Assembly (NCBI RefSeq): GCF_001623525.1
Contig: NZ_CP015225.1
Coordinates: forward strand, 5,406,501 to 5,470,500
Source: Pseudomonas fluorescens
GTDB taxonomy: Bacteria > Pseudomonadota > Gammaproteobacteria > Pseudomonadales > Pseudomonadaceae
DNA: 64,000 bases
Direction: 5' to 3'
Shown in pieces: positions 33,678 through 42,337 of this stretch. Positions within the stretch are counted from its first letter, which is position 1; each line of letters begins with the position of its first letter. Below the pieces are notes generated by a model that did not search any database, was not told the DNA's origin, and saw only the letters and a list, made by a program, of their open reading frames with translations. Both the position numbers and the translations under genes were made by a program.

Positions 33678-35179
33678 TGTGGATAACCTGTCCGGCTTCG
33701 CCGCAAAGGCCATCCAGGCCTGCGCTCAAAACACCCGCCTGACCTGCTGCAACATCCGGCCATAAAACCACTGGCCTGGCGGGTTGCCGCGTCTCACGCC
33801 TGTGGGTAAAAAAGGTCGTTTCATCGCCAATGGAGTCCCCTCAATGGAAGTAGCAATTCGTCCGGCCTTGCCCACGGATACACACGAGATCGCTCGTTTG
33901 TTCCGGATCTCCTCGGAGGGTGCATCGGATTACATCTGGAGCCAGCTGGCGGAGCCAGGCCAGGATCTCCTTGACGTGGGCGCCGCGCGTTATGCCCGGG
34001 AAGATGTCGATTTTTCCTACCAGAACTGCCTTGTCGCCGAGGCCAACGGCCAGGTCATTGGCATGATGCACGCTTATGTCACACGTCATGATCCACAGGC
34101 GGCCCCCGTGACAGACCCGGTCCTGGCGCCCTACGCCGACATGGAAATCCCCGACACCCTCTATATCTCCAGCCTGGCCCTCCATGAAGGTTGGCGCAGC
34201 AAGGGGTTGGGCGTGCGTTTCCTCGAGCGGGCCCAGCAGCGTGCCGATCAGTTGGAGCTCAAGGGCCTGAGCTTGATCGACTATGCCGCGAACACCGGCG
34301 CCCGGCGCTTTTACGAGCGCCATGGCTTCAGCATCGTCAAGACCTGTCAGGTTGTCCCGCATCCGATGATTCAGGTAACGGGCGCCGCCTACCTCATGCA
34401 TCGGCCTTGACCGGCACGGCGCAAACCCTGGCGCGGGGCACAGGTTGGCCCGGTCCCACAGGTAAGTATGGGGTTACCCACAATCCCTGTGCGCGCCTCT
34501 GTGGATAACCTGTTCGCCCCTCGCGGTACACCACGCCAATCGGGCTCTCCAGGGCAGTGCTCAAAAAATAGACAGGCTAACCTACGGTTTTTCATGGGTT
34601 TTGTGTGTGAATAAGCTCGGGTGCATAACAACACTTGCCCCCAATCTCTGTTGGCGCTTCTGTGGATAAGATGTTCGCTCTACGCTACAAGCCATACGAA
34701 CCGGGGGCTTCCGTGGGCTGGTCATAAAATGATCAAACAGCCATTTTTATCAGGAAAACCTCCGTGAAACCGCGATTTACAAGCCGTCAGAAGGGTTTTC
34801 CACAGAATCGTCAAAACTACCCCCAAACACTGTTGGCGCTTCTGTGGATAAGGTGTTCGCTTACCGCCACACGCCTTGCCAGGCATGGCTTACAGGTATT
34901 TGATCAAAAAACAACCGATGGGCCGGTAAAACCGTCATTGTTCATAAGTCACGGTTTTTATTCACTTTGTCGGTGGAAAAATGCCGGACATACACGTACT
35001 TGTCCCCATTTGCTGTGGGTGGTCATGTGGATAACTTGTTCGCCAAACGCTGCAAGCCACGGCGGGCATAGCGCAAATCGTGATAGATCAAATTTCATAC
35101 AGTTCTAAGTCATACCCTTGACGAGGGTCTGTGGGCTGTCTTCACTCCATGGCACAAGGACATCGCTCATTTATCCACA
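33678..35179. repeat. Array of consensus DnaA boxes, spaced by 160-185 bases
   Basis: Perfect TGTGGATAA 9-mers lie at 33678-33686, 34500-34508, 34661-34669, 34843-34851 and 35026-35034, and the opposite orientation TTATCCACA at 35171-35179. One-mismatch boxes are at 33801-33809, 34474-34482 and 34796-34804. Around the boxes a longer context is kept: upstream CCCC-AA--CTGTTGGCGCTTC, downstream TGTTCGC. Three further perfect boxes lie in etfA and etfB. Apart from the GNAT gene and a possible 40-codon ORF, the 33594-35460 stretch holds no other gene. Confidence 0.85.
33844..34410 (+). CDS. GNAT-family N-acetyltransferase
   Basis: 188 residues. The acetyl-CoA-binding motif A is seen as SLALHEGWRSKGLGVRFLERAQQRA (about residues 112-136; the R-x-x-G-x-G/A loop is RSKGLG). 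A C-terminal block ARRFYERHGF is typical of GNATs. It transfers an acetyl group from acetyl-CoA to an unknown amine. The start at 33844 (MEVAIRPALP) was preferred to 33784 because it begins the domain directly. It is monocistronic and sits inside the DnaA-box array. Confidence 0.85.
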   Translation: MEVAIRPALPTDTHEIARLFRISSEGASDYIWSQLAEPGQDLLDVGAARYAREDVDFSYQNCLVAEANGQVIGMMHAYVTRHDPQAAPVTDPVLAPYADMEIPDTLYISSLALHEGWRSKGLGVRFLERAQQRADQLELKGLSLIDYAANTGARRFYERHGFSIVKTCQVVPHPMIQVTGAAYLMHRP

Positions 35180-35198
35180 TCAGGTTCAGGGAGAACAC

Positions 35199-35321
35199 AT
35201 GATGGATAGCCAACCCCCTCGCTCGTATTCATTTTCTCCTGCGACGTGCGTCCCGACGCGTCCCACCTCGTTGCCCAAACGGCCCGCTCGCCGTGCCGTC
35301 AATCTGCGTGCGCGGCTATAG
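35199..35321 (+). CDS. Possible 40-residue basic peptide upstream of the GMC operon
   Basis: A short ORF (MMDSQPPRSYSFSP..., ending in Arg-rich KRPARRAVNLRARL) has a good GGGAG six bases upstream of its ATG. It lies in the leader of the GMC/hydrolase gene. It may be a regulatory leader or chance. No relatives recognised. Confidence 0.3.
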   Translation: MMDSQPPRSYSFSPATCVPTRPTSLPKRPARRAVNLRARL

Positions 35322-35460
35322 CGCCCCAGCAGGTTCCCGCGTTTCCCCGTAACACCGCTGACTGCCGCTCGAACCCGTACGGGATAGTGGCCAGGCGTTC
35401 GTGCGCCTGTCGATTTGCAGGCAACCGCAGAGTTGCCCCTTCTGCCTTGAGGACTTGAAC

Positions 35461-38400
35461 ATGACACGGATCTCGACCCCCATCAGTGATATCCAGGAGC
35501 ACTACGACGTCATCGTCATCGGTTCCGGCTACGGTGGCGGCATTGCTGCCTCGCGCCTGTCCCGGGCCGGGCGCAAGGTGTGCCTGCTGGAGCGTGGCCG
35601 GGAGATCCAGCCCGGCGAATACCCCAACACCCTGCTCGCGGCCACCGAGGAACTGCAGGTCCATGACCCGGACGGGCATATCGGTTCGCGCACCGGGCTG
35701 TTCGACCTGCACGTTAACGCCCAGCAGAACGTGGTGGTCGGTTGCGGCCTGGGTGGCACGTCGTTGATCAATGCCAACGTTGCGCTGGAGCCGGAGCCTG
35801 GCGTGTTCGACGACCCGCGCTGGCCCCTGGCGGTGCGTGAGCACCGCGACACGCTGCTCAAGGATGGCTACGCACGGGCCCGGGAGATGCTCAAACCCAA
35901 CGCCTATCCGGCGTCGGAACCAAACCTGCCCAAGCTCGATGCCCACAAGAAGTCCGCCGATTACCTCAAGCAAGGCGCGCATTTCTACAAGCCGCCGATC
36001 AACGTGACTTTCGACAAATTGCCCAACAACCTCAACCACGTCGGCGTCGAACAACTGCCGTGCAATGGTTGTGGTGATTGCGTTTCGGGCTGTAACAACA
36101 AGGCCAAGAACACCACGCTGATGAACTACCTGCCGGATGCCTGGAACCACGGCGCGGAGATTTTCTGCCAGGCCGAGGTGCGGCACCTGGAGCGCGACGG
36201 CGATGGCTGGATCGTGCACTTCCAGTACTTGGACAGCGGTCGCGAGATGTTCTCGGCGCCGACCCTGTTCGTGCGTGCTGACATCGTGGTGGTGTCCGCC
36301 GGCACCCTGGGTTCCACCGAAATCATGTTGCGCTCGCGGGACAAGGGCCTGTCCATGTCCGACCAACTGGGCGAGCACATGAGCGGCAACGGCGACATCC
36401 TCGGCTTCGGCCACAACTGCGACCAGGTCATCAACGGTATTGGTTTCGGTGCCCATTCGGCCAAGGAACTGGAACCGGTGGGGCCGTGCATCACCTCGGT
36501 CATCGACATGCGCACCGAGGGTGACTGGCGCAGCCGCATGGTCATCGAGGAAGGTTCGATTCCCGGCGCCCTCGGTCGGGCCATGGTGCCGAGCATGGCG
36601 GCGTTTGCCGGGATGATAGGCGTGCCCACCGACACCGGTTTCGGGGCCAGCCTCAAATACAAAGGCCGGGAGGCCGAGAGTTTCCTGCGCGGCCCTTATT
36701 ACGGCGCGCTGCATAACATGCAGACCTACCTGATCATGAGCCACGACGACGCCAAGGGCCGCATGGTGCTCGACAACAAGGACCAGTTACGCATCGACTG
36801 GCCCGGCGTCGGCGAACAGGAGAACGTCACCCTCGGCAACGAGCGGCTGCACCAGAGCACCAAGGCCCTGGGCGGGATCTGGGTCGAGAACCCGATCTGG
36901 ACCAAGCTGCTCAAGCACAGCATCGTCTCGGTCCATCCTCTGGGCGGTTGCGTGATGGGCGAGGATGCGACCCAAGGCGTGGTCAACCACAAGGGCCAGG
37001 TGTTCAGTGGCGCCAGTGGCACGGATGTCTACCCGGGCTTGTACGTGACCGACGGTGCGGTGATCCCGACGTCCCTGGCGGTCAACCCGTTGCTGACCAT
37101 CTCGGCCGTGAGCGAGCGCAACATGGGGTTGCTGGCAGCCGACCGCGGCTGGACCATCGACTACACGCTGCCCTCGGCCCCGCGCAAGCCGGTGGCCGCG
37201 CCGACCCTCGGCGTGCAGTTCACCGAAACCATGAAGGGCTACTTTTCCACAGCCTTCATCCAGCCCCAGGGCACCGATCTGAGCCTGTACGAAGCAGCGG
37301 TCAAGCGGGGCAGGGCCGACAACTCATCCATCGAATTCACCCTGACCATCACCGCCGTCGACCTCAACCGCCTGATCAAGGAGCCGGAACACGCCGCGAC
37401 CCTGGTGGGCACTCTCGATGCACCGCTGCTCTCACCGCAACCGCTGGTGGCCAGCAATGGGGTGTTCAACCTGTTCGAGCAGTACCAGGAACAGGTTGGC
37501 GTACGGCACATGAACTACGACATGAAGTTGACCGCCGAGGACGGCAACGATTACTACTTCAGCGCCTTCAAGACCGTGCCCGAGGACAACGGCGTGCTGA
37601 ACATCTGGCATGACACCAGCACGCTCTATGTCACGCTCTATCGCGGGCCGGACAAGACTGGCGCGGTGATCGGTTCGGGGGTGATGCACATTCTGCCGAC
37701 CGACTTCGCCAAGCAAATGACCACCATGAAAGTGCTCAATGCCCGCAATGAACGTGAGCGCGTGGAGGCGCTGGCGCGGTTCGGCAAGTTTTTTGCCGGC
37801 ATCTTGTGGGAGAGCTACGGCGGTGTCTTCGCCGGCGACGTCTACTTCAACCCGGACGCGCCGCCCCGGTTGAAACGGCCGTTGGATGCGCCGCCACCGA
37901 TGGTGCATTTCTTCCAGACCGAAGACAACGTCGAGCTGCGCCTGACCCGTTACCAAGCCGGCACCAAAGGCCCGGTGATGTTGGTTCATGGCCTGGGCGT
38001 GGGCTCGAATATTTTCTCCACTGACACCATTCACACCAACCTGCTGGAATACCTCTGCAAGCACGAATACGACGTCTGGCTGCTGGATTTGCGGGTGAGC
38101 ATCCTGCTGCCGGCCAGCAAGCACGAATGGAACGGCGACCAGGTGGCCCAGTACGATTTCAAGGCCGCCATCGAGCAGATCCAGCAAGCGACCCTGGCCC
38201 GTGACGTGCAGTGCGTGGTGCATTGCTACGGCGCGACGACGTTCTTCATGTCGATGCTGGCGGGGTTGCAGGGCGTGCGTTCGGTGGTCTGCTCGCAGAT
38301 CGCCGCCGACACGGTGGTGGCCACCGCCACCGGTCTGAAAGCCGGTTTGCATTTGCCGGGGATGCTCGATGCCATCGGTATCAAGTCCCTCACGGCTTAC

Positions 38401-38913
38401 GCCGACACCAAGGAAAGCTGGTTTAACAAACTCTACGACAAGGCCCTTAACGGCTATGCCCGGATCGAGGCCCAGGGCTATTGCACCAACCCCGTCTGCC
38501 ATCGCATCACGTTCATGTATGCGTCGCTATACCGCCACGACACCCTCAACGAAACCCTGCACGACAACCTGCATGAGTTGTTCGGCGAGTCGAACATCCA
38601 GACCTTCGAGCACCTGGCGCTGATCGTGCGCAAGGGGCACCTGGTGGACTTCAAGGGCAACGACGTCTACATGCCGCATTTCGATCGGTTGAAATTGCCG
38701 ATCTGCTTCATCAGCGGCGCCGACAACCAGTGCTACCTGCCGCAGAGCACCCTCAAGACCTATGAGCGACTGTGCGATATGCACGGCCCGCAATTGTTCA
38801 GCCGCCACGAAGTGCCGGGCTACGGCCACATCGACTGCATGTTCGGCAAGGATGCGGTGGTGGATGTTTATCCGATCATTCTTGAGCACCTGGAGAAGAC
38901 TGCGCTCGGCTAG
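35461..38913 (+). CDS. GMC-type oxidoreductase fused to an alpha/beta hydrolase
   Basis: 1150 residues, about twice a normal GMC enzyme. Residues 1-560 or so form the FAD part: YDVIVIGSGYGGGIAASRL (Rossmann, near residue 15), then C201-x2-C204-x2-C207-x3-C211 (CNGCGDCVSGC), spaced like a 4Fe-4S ligand set, and the C-terminal GMC block VHPLGGCVMGE ... NPLLTISAVSERN. This half resembles cholesterol-oxidase-like GMC proteins. After a linker region, residues from about 815 to the end are an alpha/beta hydrolase (VMLVHGLGVG oxyanion region). Its nucleophile elbow reads VHCYGA with Cys922 instead of Ser, and a terminal His is at 1123 (GYGHIDC). It likely oxidises an alcohol or sterol-like substrate and cleaves an ester or lactone. 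It is first of a three-gene set. Confidence 0.8.
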   Translation: MTRISTPISDIQEHYDVIVIGSGYGGGIAASRLSRAGRKVCLLERGREIQPGEYPNTLLAATEELQVHDPDGHIGSRTGLFDLHVNAQQNVVVGCGLGGTSLINANVALEPEPGVFDDPRWPLAVREHRDTLLKDGYARAREMLKPNAYPASEPNLPKLDAHKKSADYLKQGAHFYKPPINVTFDKLPNNLNHVGVEQLPCNGCGDCVSGCNNKAKNTTLMNYLPDAWNHGAEIFCQAEVRHLERDGDGWIVHFQYLDSGREMFSAPTLFVRADIVVVSAGTLGSTEIMLRSRDKGLSMSDQLGEHMSGNGDILGFGHNCDQVINGIGFGAHSAKELEPVGPCITSVIDMRTEGDWRSRMVIEEGSIPGALGRAMVPSMAAFAGMIGVPTDTGFGASLKYKGREAESFLRGPYYGALHNMQTYLIMSHDDAKGRMVLDNKDQLRIDWPGVGEQENVTLGNERLHQSTKALGGIWVENPIWTKLLKHSIVSVHPLGGCVMGEDATQGVVNHKGQVFSGASGTDVYPGLYVTDGAVIPTSLAVNPLLTISAVSERNMGLLAADRGWTIDYTLPSAPRKPVAAPTLGVQFTETMKGYFSTAFIQPQGTDLSLYEAAVKRGRADNSSIEFTLTITAVDLNRLIKEPEHAATLVGTLDAPLLSPQPLVASNGVFNLFEQYQEQVGVRHMNYDMKLTAEDGNDYYFSAFKTVPEDNGVLNIWHDTSTLYVTLYRGPDKTGAVIGSGVMHILPTDFAKQMTTMKVLNARNERERVEALARFGKFFAGILWESYGGVFAGDVYFNPDAPPRLKRPLDAPPPMVHFFQTEDNVELRLTRYQAGTKGPVMLVHGLGVGSNIFSTDTIHTNLLEYLCKHEYDVWLLDLRVSILLPASKHEWNGDQVAQYDFKAAIEQIQQATLARDVQCVVHCYGATTFFMSMLAGLQGVRSVVCSQIAADTVVATATGLKAGLHLPGMLDAIGIKSLTAYADTKESWFNKLYDKALNGYARIEAQGYCTNPVCHRITFMYASLYRHDTLNETLHDNLHELFGESNIQTFEHLALIVRKGHLVDFKGNDVYMPHFDRLKLPICFISGADNQCYLPQSTLKTYERLCDMHGPQLFSRHEVPGYGHIDCMFGKDAVVDVYPIILEHLEKTALG

Positions 38914-38927
38914 GCGCGCAACTGACC

Positions 38928-39028
38928 CGTGGCGAGGGAGCTTGCTCCCGCTCGGCTGCGAAGCAGTCGTCGCTTCTGAGAGCTGGGGGCCGCTGCGCGA
39001 CCCAGCGGGAGCAAGCTCCCTCGCCACA
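38928..39028. repeat. REP doublet between the GMC/hydrolase and cytochrome genes
   Basis: Main-family pair with a short centre; arms GTGGCGAGGGAGCTTGCTCC and complement. Confidence 0.88.
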
Positions 39029-39067
39029 AAAGCTTTGCTCTGGGCCAAGAATAAGGAAAAGGATGCC

Positions 39068-40936
39068 ATGAACGCTTACATCCGCTGGTTCCAACGCATC
39101 ATCTGGGTGGGCATTGTGATGAACATGTTCTTCGCGATCCCGGCGCTGTTCGCGCCGGCGTTGCTGACGTCCATGCTCGGCTTGCCGCCCGTGTTGTCCG
39201 ATCCCTGGCTGGAAAACGCCGGCATGTTGCTGGTGGGGATCAGCCTGTTCTACATGCCCTCCGGGTTCAACGCGCCGCGTTTCGTCGTGCATTCGTGGTT
39301 GTGCGTGCTGTCGCGGCTGGTGGCGGTGGTGTTCTGGATCTACCTGATCAACACCAACAACCAGGGCCAGTTGTTCGTGCCGATGTTGATGGGCGACCTG
39401 AGCATGTTCCTGATCCTGGGCGTGCTGCTGTACCTGGGTAGCACGCTGGCCAATCGGCCACTGACCTTGCTCTGCGCCGGTTGGCGAGAGTGGCGCGCCG
39501 GCTGGGCGCGGCGCTGGCACAGCCACGGTTTCAAGGTCGGCACGCTGGTGGTCGTGCTGGTGCTGGGCTTCATCGGCTACCAGACCTGGTACCAGATGAT
39601 CCGCGAAGTGCCGCAGCCAGACTTCGCCTCCGATGAAGACCATTACAAATACGCCGCCATCGGCCTGGGCATCGAGGCGCGGATTCCGTACTACCTGTTC
39701 GCCGTGCTGCCGCAGATGTGCCCGGAGAAACTGCCCAAGCCGGGCGGTTACGAGGTGTTCGGCTTCCTCTACGAAAATGGCAACGACCTGCCCATCGGCA
39801 TGGCCAAGCGGCAGCTCGGCTACCCCACGGTGGAACCGAACTGCGCCCTGTGTCACACCGGTTCCTACCGGGCCAACGCCAGCGACGTCGCCGTTCCGGT
39901 CGCCAGCGCACCGGCCAACACCCTGCAACTGCAAGCCTTCCAGTGGTTTGCCTACGATTGCGCCAGCGATCCGAAATTCACCCCGGATGCGGTCATGGCG
40001 GCGATCAACGGCAAGTTCCAACTGGGCTTTTTCGAGAAGCTGTACAACCGTTACCTGATCATCCCGATGGCCAAGAGTGCGCTGCTCAAGCAGAAACAGG
40101 CCTACGCCTGGCAGAAGCTGCGTCCGGCCCAGGGCCCCGGGCGGACCGACACCTTCAACCCGACCAAAATGGTGGTGTTCGGCTTCCCGGATGACTCCAC
40201 CATCGGCACTGTGGACCTGCCGCAGGTCTGGAACCAGAAACCCCGCGAGTCCCTGTATCTGCACTGGGATGGCAATAACAACAACATCCATGAGCGCAAT
40301 TACGCCGCGGCCATGGCCGTGGGCGCGACACCGCAATCGGTATTGCCGCCGAGTTTCAACCGGGTGACCAATTGGCTGTTGGGGCACAAGGCGCCCGTCT
40401 GGCCGTTCGCCCTGGACCAGGCGAAAGTCGCCCAGGGCAAACCGATCTGGGAGAAAAACTGCGCCGGTTGCCACGACTTCGGCCGCACCGACACGGGCCA
40501 GGTTACTACCAACATTGACCAGTTGGGCACTGATCCCCACCGACTCAATTCTTTCACCGAAGGTTTGGTGACGGCGTTCCACGGCTTCAAGAAACCGCCG
40601 TTCGACTTCAACGCCTACCGCAAGACCCAGAGCTACAGCAACACCCCCACCGACGGCATCTGGCTGCGCGCGCCGTACCTGCACAACGGTTCGGTGCCGA
40701 CCCTGTGGGATTTGCTGCAACCGCCGCAGTTGCGTCCGCAGGTGTTCTACACCGGCTCCGACATCTACGACCAGGAGAAGGTCGGTTTCATCACCAGCGG
40801 CGCGCAGATGAAGGCGTCGGCGGATTTCAAATACGACACCCGCCTGGAAGGCAACCACAACGGCGGCCACCTGTATGGCACGCAGCTGCCGGACGTCGAT
40901 AAACGGGCCCTGATCGAATTCATGAAGACCCTGTAG
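39068..40936 (+). CDS. Membrane-anchored di-heme cytochrome c
   Basis: 622 residues. About five N-terminal membrane helices (residues 8-175: IIWVGIVMNMFFAIPALFAP, GMLLVGISLFYM, VLSRLVAVVFWIYLI, MFLILGVLLYLGS, VGTLVVVLVLGFIGY) are followed by a large periplasmic part with two c-type haem motifs, CALCH (C259) and CAGCH (C465). The second lies in a cytochrome c peroxidase-like domain with PYLHNGSVPTLWDLL, as in di-haem proteins. It is the natural electron acceptor for the preceding GMC flavoprotein, as in FAD dehydrogenase-cytochrome complexes. The N-terminal helices resemble DoxX-like small membrane proteins; their role is unclear. It lies 27 bases before the phosphoesterase gene. Confidence 0.82.
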   Translation: MNAYIRWFQRIIWVGIVMNMFFAIPALFAPALLTSMLGLPPVLSDPWLENAGMLLVGISLFYMPSGFNAPRFVVHSWLCVLSRLVAVVFWIYLINTNNQGQLFVPMLMGDLSMFLILGVLLYLGSTLANRPLTLLCAGWREWRAGWARRWHSHGFKVGTLVVVLVLGFIGYQTWYQMIREVPQPDFASDEDHYKYAAIGLGIEARIPYYLFAVLPQMCPEKLPKPGGYEVFGFLYENGNDLPIGMAKRQLGYPTVEPNCALCHTGSYRANASDVAVPVASAPANTLQLQAFQWFAYDCASDPKFTPDAVMAAINGKFQLGFFEKLYNRYLIIPMAKSALLKQKQAYAWQKLRPAQGPGRTDTFNPTKMVVFGFPDDSTIGTVDLPQVWNQKPRESLYLHWDGNNNNIHERNYAAAMAVGATPQSVLPPSFNRVTNWLLGHKAPVWPFALDQAKVAQGKPIWEKNCAGCHDFGRTDTGQVTTNIDQLGTDPHRLNSFTEGLVTAFHGFKKPPFDFNAYRKTQSYSNTPTDGIWLRAPYLHNGSVPTLWDLLQPPQLRPQVFYTGSDIYDQEKVGFITSGAQMKASADFKYDTRLEGNHNGGHLYGTQLPDVDKRALIEFMKTL

Positions 40937-40963
40937 CCCAGGGCATTGCGAAGGAGCGTTCAC

Positions 40964-42208
40964 ATGTCATTACTGCACCATTGGGAGCATGAGTTCGACA
41001 AGGTCAAGGTCCGCCTGCACGGGTTGGTCACGCGGTTGGAAATGTCTTGGAAAAAACTCGTCAACGACCTGGAACCCGAGGAGTTCCAGGCCATCGTCAA
41101 GCTGCTGCAACGCGGCCACGACCAGGCCCGGCATGTCATCGAGCATGGCGACCTGCCGGACGACGAACCGGCCGTGCCATGGGAATTGTCCCACGGCTTG
41201 TCGATCCTCAAGATCGGCAACGTCACGCCCTTGCCGCAAAGCGAGGACGAGCTACCGACCCGGGTACTCAAGGACGGCACCTTGCTCGGCTGCCGCAAAT
41301 GGGAACTGCTGGACCTGTTGTGGAGCGAGGCGTTGCTCAAGTGGATCGAGAACCTGCGCCACCACGCGTCGTTCGCCACCAACCCGGCGCTGGTGAAAAT
41401 GGACAGCGACGTGGTGCTGGCCATCGCCGGCGACTGGGGCACCGGGCCGTTCGACAGTCATGCCCCGGCGGTGGCGGTGGCCAACCAGATGCAACTGGCC
41501 CTGGCCGATTTCACCATCCACCTGGGTGACGTGTATTACGCCGGCACCCATTCCCAGGAAGACGTCGACATGGTCGGCTGGCCCCAGGGCAAGCACGGCG
41601 CGTTCACCCTCAATTCCAACCATGAGATGTACAGCGGTGCCCACGGCTATTTCAAGGAATTGTCCAAGCGTTTCCCGGTGCAGCAAGGCACCAGCTACTT
41701 TGCCCTGTACAACGACGACTGGCTGGTGGTTGGCCTCGACAGCGCCTACGCCTCGGACGCCATGAACTTGTACATGGACGGCACCCTCAACACCCAGCAG
41801 ATCGAATGGATGAAGACCCTGCCCAAGCGCAAGAAACTCATGGTGCTCAGTCATCACCAGGGTTTTGATATTTCCGGGCACCACAAGACGGCGCTTTACC
41901 AACCGGTATGCGATGCCTTGGGGCGCGAGCCGGATTATTGGTATTGGGGGCATTTGCACAACGGTATCTGCTACGCGCCGCAAGGCGGATTGCATGCACG
42001 CTGCGCCGGGCATGGGGCTATCCCCTACGGCACCACCAGCGAGCTGAACGGGCATGCCGGGGTGTTGTGGTCGGAGACTCAATTGGCGGGTGACGAGGCG
42101 TATCCGCAGCGGGTGTTGAACGGGTATGTGAAGGTGCGGCTGAAGGGGGAGGAGATTGTCGAGACGTTTTATGGGGAGGATGGCAGTGTGCGGTGGTCTT
42201 CTCACTAA
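40964..42208 (+). CDS. Calcineurin-like metallophosphoesterase
   Basis: 414 residues, no signal peptide. The metal-binding blocks of the family are in order: AIAGDWGTG (Asp), IHLGDVYYAG, NSNHEMY (usual GNHE, here SNHE), VLSHHQGF and WYWGHLHNG (GHxH). The N-terminal 130 residues are helical and unassigned. A two-metal phosphodiesterase or phosphatase is expected; the substrate is unknown. It is third gene of the GMC-cytochrome set, with GGAG upstream (GAAGGAGCGTTCAC), and is followed by a REP-like repeat. Confidence 0.85.
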   Translation: MSLLHHWEHEFDKVKVRLHGLVTRLEMSWKKLVNDLEPEEFQAIVKLLQRGHDQARHVIEHGDLPDDEPAVPWELSHGLSILKIGNVTPLPQSEDELPTRVLKDGTLLGCRKWELLDLLWSEALLKWIENLRHHASFATNPALVKMDSDVVLAIAGDWGTGPFDSHAPAVAVANQMQLALADFTIHLGDVYYAGTHSQEDVDMVGWPQGKHGAFTLNSNHEMYSGAHGYFKELSKRFPVQQGTSYFALYNDDWLVVGLDSAYASDAMNLYMDGTLNTQQIEWMKTLPKRKKLMVLSHHQGFDISGHHKTALYQPVCDALGREPDYWYWGHLHNGICYAPQGGLHARCAGHGAIPYGTTSELNGHAGVLWSETQLAGDEAYPQRVLNGYVKVRLKGEEIVETFYGEDGSVRWSSH

Positions 42209-42209
42209 T

Positions 42210-42317
42210 GATCATTCCCACGCTCTGCGTGGGAATGCCTCAACGGACGCTCCGCGTTCGGCTTTCGGGACGCAGAGCGTCCCGGGCTGCATTCCCACGC
42301 GGAGCGTGGGAACGATC
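42210..42317. repeat. REP-like element, GATCGTTCCCACGC family
   Basis: Second copy of the family seen at 3661-3774, with the left arm GATCATTCCCACGCTCTGCG and right arm ending GCGTGGGAACGATC. It is placed between the convergent phosphoesterase and gbcA genes. Confidence 0.85.
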
Positions 42318-42337
42318 ACCGACCGAAGCGCCTGGTT

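Noticed and set aside
33594..35460. A plasmid-type replication origin with iterons
   Set aside because: No replication initiator gene lies nearby and the repeated words are DnaA boxes with loose flanks, not 17-22 base iterons in tandem.
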